Assembly: GCA_021789755.1 (NCBI GenBank)
Contig: JAJYJD010000270.1
Location: 1 to 5,022 of the forward strand
Source: Bacteroidota bacterium
GTDB lineage: Bacteria; Bacteroidota; Ignavibacteria; Kryptoniales; JAKASW01
Reading direction: 5' to 3'
DNA: 5,022 nucleotides
The translations under genes and the position numbers were made by a program. Below the pieces are notes generated by a model, which was given only the letters and a program-made list of their open reading frames with translations, searched no databases and was not told where the DNA came from. Each line of letters opens with the position of its first letter. Within the stretch, counting starts at the first letter, position 1. Shown piece after piece: positions 1 to 5,022 of the stretch.

Positions 1-1437
1 GACCGGTCGGATCCGCCGGTCGGCGCGCTGGCGGTCTGGAAGATGAACCAGCGCTGGCCGGACAAATCATTCCTGGCCGAGGTGTATCCTCATCTTGTCA
101 AATGGCACGAGTGGTGGATGAAAGCCCGGGATGGGAACCATGACGGCCTCCTCGAGTGGGGGTCCGAAAAGAAATTCAAACAGGGTGCTATGTGGGAGAC
201 CGGCTGGGACGACAACGTTGAGTACGACAGGGCGCACATGGTCGGAACGACTTTGAATGCCGACGCGGTCGATCTGAACTCGTTGTATTCCATGGATGCA
301 GATTACCTCGGGAAGATCGCCGCTGCACTCGGAAAAACGGAAGATGCCCGGCGTTTCGAAGAAGAACACGGGGAAATGAACAGGCGAATCAACGAACATT
401 TGTGGAACGCAAAGCTGGGAATGTACTGCAGCAGGTTGTGGGAAGTTCCGGAAGAAGTCGGTGCAGCCCTGGTTCCACAGACTGTGTTCAAAGACGGTTT
501 TGACGCGACTTATTACAAAGACCGGATACTGAAAGATACTGTCGTTCGCAGGATCGAGTATCGCGTCGGACGCGACTGGCAGGAATCGAGCCCGGCGCGC
601 GGCGTGCCGCAGGATGATTGGAGTGCGAGATGGGCCGGCACATTTTCTCCCGACAGCTCCGGGCAATATCGTTTCATCGTGGAAGCAAGTACGGGAGCGC
701 GCCTCTACCTGAACGGCCGGAAGGTGATCGACACCTGGCAGGAAGGACACGGCGAAGAAAGATTCGCGGATGTACATGTAAGCAGGGGACAAACAGTTGA
801 GGTGGTGCTTGAGTACTTTCACGATCGCGGGCCGGCATCTCTTCAAATGTCGGTTCATCCGCTTTCGCCCGGCAAACCGGGGAGCGACTGGCTGACGCGG
901 CTCACGCCGATGAATTTCTATCCTCTTGCCGCCGGAGTACCGGATTCCCAGCAAGCAAAACGGGTTCTCGCAACTCTGTATAACAAGGATAAGTTCTGGT
1001 TGAAATGGCTTCTTCCGACAGTCGCCCACGATGATCCGGTATGGCCGGAGCAGAGTTACTGGCACGGGAACGTGTGGCCGCCGGCAAATTATCTTGTCTG
1101 GCTTGGCCTGGAACGATACGGCGACTCGCAGCACATCGCCGAGTTTGCACGAAGGTGCGTCGAGCTCCATATGCGCAACTGGGAAGTCAACCGGCTCAAC
1201 TGTGAAAACTACAGCAGCATCGACGGATCCTGCAACGGCGATCCGCACTATACATGGGGCGCATTATTGCCGCTGATCGGCGAAGAGGCGCTGGTCCGCA
1301 TAGACGGCCATAACCGTCCCGTTCCCCGGGATAATCCGTTCTTGAAAGGGGACATTATAATGAAGCACGTTCCGATCGGCGGGAAAATATACACCATCGA
1401 ATCGATCGCTGGAAGAGTGAAGGTTACCGGCGAGTGA
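1..1437 (+). CDS. GH63/trehalase-like glycosidase with internal PA14 domain (3' part; 5' end outside window)
   Basis: The reading frame is open from base 1, so the N-terminus lies beyond the left edge; 478 codons are visible. Numbering here counts the Met at base 43 as residue 1. The barrel begins before that Met with PPVGALAVW, then YPHLVKWHEWW and GLLEWGS. WETGWDD (51-57) matches the general-acid segment of GH63/clan GH-G enzymes, with Asp56 (208-210) the likely acid. VDLNSLY, YWHGNVWPPANYLVWLGL (339-356) and CENYSSIDG (387-395) follow, with Glu388 (1204-1206) the likely general base. TWGALLPL and a short beta-rich tail close the protein, so the 3' end looks complete. Residues about 150-280 are a PA14 domain (FDATYY, RDW, WSARWAGTF, GARLYLNGRKVID). 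It sits between GMYCSRLW and TRLTPMNFYPLAAG, two segments that are nearly adjacent in ordinary relatives. Expected activity is hydrolysis of alpha-glycosides (glucosides or mannosyl-type substrates), probably exported, but the substrate cannot be read from the sequence. No related gene is visible beside it. Confidence 0.88.
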   Translation, partial: DRSDPPVGALAVWKMNQRWPDKSFLAEVYPHLVKWHEWWMKARDGNHDGLLEWGSEKKFKQGAMWETGWDDNVEYDRAHMVGTTLNADAVDLNSLYSMDADYLGKIAAALGKTEDARRFEEEHGEMNRRINEHLWNAKLGMYCSRLWEVPEEVGAALVPQTVFKDGFDATYYKDRILKDTVVRRIEYRVGRDWQESSPARGVPQDDWSARWAGTFSPDSSGQYRFIVEASTGARLYLNGRKVIDTWQEGHGEERFADVHVSRGQTVEVVLEYFHDRGPASLQMSVHPLSPGKPGSDWLTRLTPMNFYPLAAGVPDSQQAKRVLATLYNKDKFWLKWLLPTVAHDDPVWPEQSYWHGNVWPPANYLVWLGLERYGDSQHIAEFARRCVELHMRNWEVNRLNCENYSSIDGSCNGDPHYTWGALLPLIGEEALVRIDGHNRPVPRDNPFLKGDIIMKHVPIGGKIYTIESIAGRVKVTGE

Positions 1438-1486
1438 AAGACGAGCGCGGCACCGGCGTAGAATTAATTGAGTTGGCTTACTCAGC

Positions 1487-1531
1487 TTACCGGGTAATTT
1501 TGCTCAATGTATTGAGTGAAGCAGAATACCC
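1487..1531. repeat. Nested inverted repeats in the convergent intergenic gap
   Basis: TTACC (1487-1491) and GGTAA (1493-1497) form a tight palindrome around one base. GGGTA (1492-1496) pairs with TACCC (1527-1531) around an inner imperfect hairpin: TGCT 1501-1504 with AGCA 1520-1523, and CAA 1505-1507 with TTG 1512-1514 around TGTA. The stems are short and interrupted, so the structure is weak. It lies 50-95 bases after the glycosidase stop and could help end that transcript, or it could be chance in an AT-richer gap. Confidence 0.22.
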
Positions 1532-1539
1532 CTTCAGAA

Positions 1540-1565
1540 GATCTCACGGTCCATACCGTGACATC
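1540..1565. terminator. Hairpin between convergent genes, possible terminator of the minus-strand operon
   Basis: TCACGGT (1544-1550) and ACCGTGA (1555-1561) form a perfect 7-bp stem with a 4-base loop. After one C/C mismatch the stem extends by three more pairs (1540-1542 with 1563-1565). It begins 5 bases past the stop of the minus-strand LPP20-like gene. Neither strand has a clear T-tract after it, so a classical intrinsic terminator is not shown. It may instead be a 3' stabilising hairpin. Confidence 0.3.
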
Positions 1566-1570
1566 CGCAG

Positions 1571-2587
1571 TCATTGTCCACCCAACAGTCTATTCATCAG
1601 CTCCGCCGTCATCTGCTTCACCGCCTTATCCATGTCGTATACCGCCCTGTCTTTTGCGCGCCTGACACTCAGCTGACCGGATCGATCTCTCTTTGAGATG
1701 TCGGTCATCACGACGCCTGTCGCGTTGTCGACAATGCTAAGTTCGATATCCCATCTGCAATAGTACCAACCATCCACCGGAGTTTTCGAAGGATCAAGTC
1801 TGGTTACGACCTTCAAGGTGAAATCAGGACTTGCGGTGTCGCCGGTAGCAATTACCAATCCTTGAGACGTCAGGTTATCCGACACGACCTGCGCCGGGCT
1901 TTCAGAACGAGGTCCCTTTGAATCCAGACCGAAGCGAATCTCGTTTTGACAAAACCGCAGAAGGTCCGTGGTTGCTTCGTCGGCTGATATGCCCGGCAGC
2001 GGAAGTGCCTGTCCCGAGCTTGAGAGCACGGAATAATCTGAGTTGAGGTCCTGGCGCTTCAGGGCGAGGTCTTTTCTGGAAACAAGGAGACGAAGTTTTC
2101 CGAGCTTGGTGCCGGCCGTGTCTATTTCATTGCCGACTTCAACGAGCTCCGTATCGAGCGCGGAAATCTGGTCTGTGATCCTGACAGCAGCCTTCCCCCT
2201 GTCCAGCACCGCCAGAGCATAATATTCCATGTCATTTGGATCCTGCCATACGTCCGCGATTTCCGTCCCCTCCAGAGTTTTCGTCAGCCCGACATTCACA
2301 CTGCTGCTTGTGATATCGACTGTTTTGCCGCTGACGTTGCTCCCGGAACCGTTGAGCGTTTCCGTCTTGTTCGTGCTGAACCTGGCGTTCAATTGCACCC
2401 TGAACACCTCGGCGATATGTGCCCTTGCCTGGTTCTCAGCTTCCTGGCGTGTATCGCCGCTCCCGACTCCGGTGATGTACTGGTCGTCAGGATACGTGCT
2501 GCTTTTCCCCGTAACCCATTCCGGAGTCTGGGCGTTGACGAAACCGACCGATGCGATAATGAACACGGCAACGAGTATAGTTTTCAT
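1571..2587 (-). CDS. Secreted LPP20-domain envelope protein
   Basis: This is a 338-residue protein. Residues 1-19 are a signal peptide (MKT, hydrophobic core, VNA|Q) of signal-peptidase-I type. There is no lipobox Cys, so it should be periplasmic rather than lipid-anchored. Residues about 22-132 fit the LPP20 family: PEWVTG, YPDDQYITGVGSGDTRQEA, a helix with ENQARAHIAEVFRV, a Ser/Thr/Asn-rich strand region, then EYYALAVLD. A polar helical segment (about 133-182, possibly coiled coil) leads to a second alpha/beta domain (about 200-334). That domain has VVSDNLTSQG, DFTLKVVTRL, WDIELSIVDNATGVV and a final helix, a pattern like the small domains of LpoB/CsgG/TolB-type proteins (inference from pattern only). 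The ATG at 2587 is chosen because AAGGA lies 10 bases upstream and the signal peptide starts there; the in-frame ATG at 2656 would add 23 uncharacteristic residues inside the preceding gene. It is the last gene of the operon. Function unknown. Confidence 0.85.
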   Translation of the reverse strand: MKTILVAVFIIASVGFVNAQTPEWVTGKSSTYPDDQYITGVGSGDTRQEAENQARAHIAEVFRVQLNARFSTNKTETLNGSGSNVSGKTVDITSSSVNVGLTKTLEGTEIADVWQDPNDMEYYALAVLDRGKAAVRITDQISALDTELVEVGNEIDTAGTKLGKLRLLVSRKDLALKRQDLNSDYSVLSSSGQALPLPGISADEATTDLLRFCQNEIRFGLDSKGPRSESPAQVVSDNLTSQGLVIATGDTASPDFTLKVVTRLDPSKTPVDGWYYCRWDIELSIVDNATGVVMTDISKRDRSGQLSVRRAKDRAVYDMDKAVKQMTAELMNRLLGGQ

Positions 2588-2597
2588 TTCTAATGAT

Positions 2598-2602
2598 TCC
2601 TT
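2598..2602 (-). promoter_or_regulatory. Shine-Dalgarno of the LPP20-domain gene, overlapping the upstream stop codon
   Basis: AAGGA on the minus strand lies 10 bases before the ATG at 2587. Its first two bases are the last two of the TAA that ends the TPR lipoprotein gene (2601-2603). Ribosomes finishing that gene would therefore stop on the initiation site of the next one. This fixes the start at 2587 and supports co-translation. Confidence 0.7.
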
Positions 2603-4064
2603 ATTTGATATCCGGAAGAATTTTAATGAGCACCTGGCCGGGACCGATTGAAACATTGTCCATCATGAGCCGTGAACCGTCCTGACCGCTGACCGCCAGG
2701 GAATAATTTCCGGCGGGGAGCTGGAATTGAGCAACCTGAATATCGTGCGGCAGCGTTCTCCACATTCTCAAATCAGCCTGTTCAGATGCGGAATACGCGG
2801 CGTCCACAAGCGAGCTGCTCAGCAGATTAGCCAGGCGGTTTCCGTTGTCTTTTTTCCTCACTTCCGCCTTGATCTTCTCGGCGGCAAGAAACTTCAACAG
2901 CGCTCTCCCGCCGGCTTTGAGATAGATTAGACCGAGACGATCCTGGAGGTCTTTCTCCGCGATCCTGTTCACATTCTCGCCTAATTGCGTCATCGTACTC
3001 GTGTGTTCCGCGCCCCCCGATATTGAAACGGTGTAATACCGGGAGCCAATTTGACGTGCATGGAATTTTGGAACCGCAACGATGAACGTGTGGAGAACTG
3101 CGCTCGTATCGGGTATGGTTACATGCAGCTTTTCCTGCTCTTTGATCGGGCCCTTCCCGGAGTAAACGAGGATAAGTAAGGTTCCCATCGAGCCAGAAGT
3201 ATCGGGAGAGTCTATCCCGAACTCGTTTTCATACCGTTCCAGGTCGTCGGTAAAACCGAGCTCGGCGGCAGTCCGCACAAGATCGTCCTTCAGAAACGAC
3301 GGACAACTTGTCTGGTACAGCGTGTCGTATTCTTTATAGCCTGCGTACGCCTGGCGATAGGAGATGAAGGCATCGTTGACATCTCCGTCGGCCTCGTACA
3401 GGATGCCCATGATGTAGCGGATGAACGCATCCTGCTTGAACGAGTTCTTGCCGCCGTACTGCTGAGAATATTCGTTCAGCTTAAGATCGACTTTCCGGGC
3501 CTCGACGATGGCGTCTTCCAGGCGGCCGAGCTCGGCGTAGTTGAGAGCCATGAAGAGGTTGACGTAAACTTTCTCGAAGTCTTCTCCCTGGTACGGCAAT
3601 TCGTTGTCGTTAAGTACAAACGAGCCGGCTATTTTGGAAATGCTTTTTGTGTACAGATCGTCCATTTCCTGCTCGCTCGCCGAGAGGTGCTCGGTGCTGA
3701 GCCGGTAGTCGCCGGCATAGTGAAGTAGAAGTCCGACTTCGAGGTTATAAAGGACCGAGCTGTTATTGCCGTACTTCGATCTGTTTGCCTCGACCACTCG
3801 CGCGGCCTTTGCGAACTGATTGGCGGATAGGTCCGCGTCGACGCTTTTGTAGAAGCCTGTCGACATGGCGCAGCCGGAAAGAAATACGCCAAGAAAGAGA
3901 ACTCCCAGGGATAACAGGAAGCACGGAGACACGGACGCACGGAGCTCAAGTTGGTCGCATCCCTTCTCTTTGTGGCTAACCTTCTCGCGGCAACATTCCC
4001 GTCCGTACCGATGATCGCATCGTTTCTGAAGCTCGAATAATTTGAGCCGCGCTCGATATTCCAT
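2601..4064 (-). CDS. TPR-containing outer-membrane lipoprotein (COG3014-like), uncharacterised
   Basis: This is a 487-residue frame from the ATG at 4064. Residues 49-64 are a hydrophobic signal core ending in a lipobox (FLSGC), with Cys65 the lipidated residue. Ala follows it rather than Asp, which favours the outer membrane under the E. coli sorting rule. Residues about 70-285 are helical with TPR-like repeats, for example VYVNLFMALNYAELGRLEDA (167-186) and IMGILYEADGDVNDAFISYR (218-237). The C-terminal part is beta-rich and ends with ADLRMWRTLPHDIQVAQFQLP (430-450) and AGNYSL, a motif I associate with the COG3014-like lipoproteins often found beside lpoB. The start overlaps the preceding stop (TGATG, 4062-4066), suggesting translational coupling, but there is no Shine-Dalgarno. 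The 48 residues before the hydrophobic core are long, basic and contain five Cys. The only other in-frame start is a GTG at 3932, which gives a signal peptide with no basic residues. The start is therefore uncertain, while the body of the gene is secure. Function unknown; probably a scaffold partner of the LpoB-like protein. Confidence 0.85.
   Translation of the reverse strand: MEYRARLKLFELQKRCDHRYGRECCREKVSHKEKGCDQLELRASVSPCFLLSLGVLFLGVFLSGCAMSTGFYKSVDADLSANQFAKAARVVEANRSKYGNNSSVLYNLEVGLLLHYAGDYRLSTEHLSASEQEMDDLYTKSISKIAGSFVLNDNELPYQGEDFEKVYVNLFMALNYAELGRLEDAIVEARKVDLKLNEYSQQYGGKNSFKQDAFIRYIMGILYEADGDVNDAFISYRQAYAGYKEYDTLYQTSCPSFLKDDLVRTAAELGFTDDLERYENEFGIDSPDTSGSMGTLLILVYSGKGPIKEQEKLHVTIPDTSAVLHTFIVAVPKFHARQIGSRYYTVSISGGAEHTSTMTQLGENVNRIAEKDLQDRLGLIYLKAGGRALLKFLAAEKIKAEVRKKDNGNRLANLLSSSLVDAAYSASEQADLRMWRTLPHDIQVAQFQLPAGNYSLAVSGQDGSRLMMDNVSIGPGQVLIKILPDIK
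3920..3943. repeat. Three 8-bp tandem repeats (NNCACGGA) within the lipoprotein signal region
   Basis: On the plus strand the units are AGCACGGA (3920-3927), GACACGGA (3928-3935) and CGCACGGA (3936-3943). They differ only in the first two bases. The period of 8 is out of step with codons. The repeat sits in the coding frame of the TPR lipoprotein, just before its hydrophobic signal core. About 20 bases further on, 3961-3980 reads CCCTTCTCTTTGTGGCTAAC. That stretch together with the CACGGA units resembles low-complexity repeats that I recall from intergenic regions of environmental bacteria (recollection, not checked). Confidence 0.7.
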
Positions 4065-4690
4065 CAGAATTCGTAACTCGCTCTGTTGACGATCTTCTTT
4101 ATTTTCTTTTCACCGATCCATGCTTTCTCGTTGGTCGTGATGTTGTCAAGCTCCAGGTCTATCTGGTAATATTTCACGGTCTCCCCGCCTTCCTTGTCGA
4201 TTATAGACGATATGTTCCCGATGAGCATAAAGTCAGCACCGGTTTCCTGTCCCGGTTCCTTCTGTGTATCCTCGGAGGAGTTGGCCGCCTGGTCCCGCCG
4301 CTCCGCTCTTATCTGGCCTCTTTCCTGTTTGGAGGCAACGAAGTTCACGATTCCTCCGTTCACAAGGGCTGCTTCGAGATTCTTGACGAAGGTCTCCACG
4401 TCGATGTGCTCGTAGGTTTTGTTCGTGATCCTCCCGACGATCACAACCGGTTTCCTGTTGTTCGCTTCTTTGAACCTGTCCACCCAGGGAGAGTTTTCAA
4501 GATCGTTTATCATTTTCTCGGCGACAAGTCGGGAGTCGGTGTCGTTCCAGTATCCGCTCAGGTCGGTTTCGGAGTTCGGGTTTACCCTCGTCACTTTTAC
4601 GGCGGGTCCGCACGCGCTGAGCAGCAGCGGCATAGCGGTCACGGCAATCGCAAGGAGGAGCGGGTGAATGTGTCTCATGTTCGTTTGCAT
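4064..4690 (-). CDS. lpoB: LpoB-like outer-membrane lipoprotein (penicillin-binding protein activator family)
   Basis: From the chosen start the protein has 208 residues, close to the size of E. coli LpoB. A short signal peptide ends in LLSAC (Cys27), followed by Gly, which suggests outer-membrane anchoring. Family landmarks follow in order: SGYWNDTDSRLVAEKMINDL, SPWVDRF, KPVVIVGRITNKTYEHID, FVKNLEAALVNGGIVNFVAS, RGQIRAERRDQ, GADFMLIGNISSIID, VKYYQIDLELDNI and KAWIGEKKIKK. In E. coli, LpoB crosses the periplasm and stimulates the peptidoglycan synthase PBP1B; whether a comparable partner exists here is unknown, and none is in the window. Several in-frame ATGs compete. The one at 4690 has GAAAGG 10 bases upstream and gives a normal signal peptide. 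The one at 4720 has no good Shine-Dalgarno and adds ten residues; the one at 4678 gives the shortest signal (Cys23). The stop overlaps the start of the TPR lipoprotein gene by one base. The gene symbol is given by homology, not demonstrated function. Confidence 0.88.
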   Translation of the reverse strand: MQTNMRHIHPLLLAIAVTAMPLLLSACGPAVKVTRVNPNSETDLSGYWNDTDSRLVAEKMINDLENSPWVDRFKEANNRKPVVIVGRITNKTYEHIDVETFVKNLEAALVNGGIVNFVASKQERGQIRAERRDQAANSSEDTQKEPGQETGADFMLIGNISSIIDKEGGETVKYYQIDLELDNITTNEKAWIGEKKIKKIVNRASYEF

Positions 4691-4700
4691 CTCTTTCATG

Positions 4701-4706
4701 CCTTTC
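4701..4706 (-). promoter_or_regulatory. Shine-Dalgarno deciding the lpoB-like start
   Basis: GAAAGG on the minus strand ends 10 bases before the ATG at 4690. It lies downstream of the alternative ATG at 4720, so it cannot serve that start, and only one base from the ATG at 4697, which it cannot serve either. This favours initiation at 4690. Confidence 0.5.
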
Positions 4707-4737
4707 AAAATTGTTCGCATAAATTTCTAATCCGGGA

Positions 4738-5022
4738 TTATTTCGGTGCCGTTGAGTCTCCTCCGCCGGACGGCACAGCCGGCATCTTCAAAAGGACGTA
4801 ATAGAGTCCGTTTGCAGAATCCAGCCAGCGATGTACGACCTGAACATCATTCAGGGCGACGGAGATCTCTTCGTTTCTGATTTCCTGCCCGGAGACGCCG
4901 TTCATTTTCTGCAGTGCCTCCATCGACAGCTTGACGCTTCTCGCAAGATTGAATATTGCTCTCTTTTCCGCTGTTTCCCAGGAGCTGGACTCGTAAAAAT
5001 ATTGCGGCGCAACTCCCTCCGC
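4738..5022 (-). CDS. C-terminal part of an LPP20-like envelope protein (5' end outside window)
   Basis: The frame is open from the right edge to TAA at 4738-4740, giving 94 visible residues. It starts AEGVAPQYF, then a helix WETAEKRAIFNLARSVKLSM (15-34), a polar stretch with NEEISVALNDVQVV, then HRWLDSANGLYYVLLKMP (68-85) and a Pro/Gly/Ser tail. The order of a G-x-A strand, an Ala/Arg helix ending in LAR, and a closing strand of the 'GLYYVLLKMP' kind is that of LPP20-type lipoproteins. The N-terminal signal and any lipobox would be outside the window. An ATG at 4923 opens a shorter frame, but the conserved part before it shows it is internal. The gene is followed by the lpoB-like gene after 47 bases (17 if the longer lpoB start is used), so it is probably the upstream member of the same operon. 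Function unknown. Confidence 0.72.
   Translation of the reverse strand, partial: AEGVAPQYFYESSSWETAEKRAIFNLARSVKLSMEALQKMNGVSGQEIRNEEISVALNDVQVVHRWLDSANGLYYVLLKMPAVPSGGGDSTAPK

Noticed and set aside
67..1248. Long open frame (393 codons) on the minus strand opposite the glycosidase
   Set aside because: The plus strand encodes recognisable GH63-type and PA14 motifs across the same span. The antisense product is Arg/Pro/Cys-rich with no recognisable family. It is a shadow frame.
1434..1676. 80-codon plus-strand frame starting with GTG overlapping the glycosidase stop
   Set aside because: The GTGA overlap is tempting, but about the last third of the frame is antisense to the conserved 3' end of the LPP20-domain gene. 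The product shows no family features and there is no ribosome site.
2229..2651. 140-codon plus-strand frame with hydrophobic stretches
   Set aside because: It is antisense to the LPP20 domain and signal peptide. The Ser/Leu/Val richness mirrors the opposite-strand codons and is not a real membrane protein.
2588..2656. Upstream ATG at 2656 extending the LPP20-domain protein by 23 residues
   Set aside because: It would bury the signal peptide and overlap the preceding gene by 56 bases. The ATG at 2587 has a good Shine-Dalgarno and starts directly at the signal peptide.
3629..3949. 106-codon minus-strand frame overlapping the TPR lipoprotein signal region in another frame
   Set aside because: It was considered as evidence of a frameshifted true start, but its product (Arg/Ser/Thr-rich) lacks TPR features. 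The lipobox and hydrophobic core are in the main frame.
4406..4801. 131-codon plus-strand frame opposite the lpoB-like gene
   Set aside because: The minus strand carries strongly conserved LpoB motifs over most of this span. The plus-strand product has no recognisable features.

Overview
The window (moderate G+C, roughly low 50s % by eye) is a chromosomal segment from a bacterium with an outer membrane. It has two blocks that converge on a short intergenic gap at about 1438-1570. Signal peptides, lipobox lipoproteins and an LpoB-type protein indicate a diderm. The LpoB / TPR-lipoprotein / LPP20 combination, the PA14-containing GH63-type glycosidase and a CACGGA-type short repeat would suit an environmental lineage such as the Bacteroidota/Ignavibacteria side of the FCB group. 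That placement is a guess; no rRNA or marker gene is present.

Left block (+ strand, 1-1437): the 3' part of a large glycosidase of the GH63/trehalase-like (alpha/alpha)6-barrel type (clan GH-G). Both probable catalytic carboxylates can be located. A PA14 carbohydrate-binding-like domain is spliced into the middle of the barrel instead of being attached at an end.

Gap (1438-1570): no gene. It holds inverted repeats, one of which could form the end of the minus-strand transcript.

Right block (- strand, 5022 down to 1571): four tightly packed genes in one apparent operon, read right to left. They are (1) the C-terminal end of an LPP20-like envelope protein, entering from beyond the right edge; (2) an LpoB-like outer-membrane lipoprotein; (3) a TPR-containing lipoprotein of the uncharacterised COG3014-like type, whose start overlaps the lpoB-like stop (TGATG); (4) a secreted LPP20-domain protein whose Shine-Dalgarno overlaps the stop of gene 3. 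All four look like exported, mostly lipid-anchored envelope proteins. By analogy with E. coli LpoB they may form an outer-membrane assembly that touches or regulates peptidoglycan synthesis. Only the LpoB family has an established role; the role of the set is inference.

The main oddities are the PA14 insertion in the glycosidase and the abnormal N-terminus of the TPR lipoprotein. In the latter, an 8-bp tandem repeat and a Cys-rich, basic stretch lie between the coupled start codon and the real lipoprotein signal.
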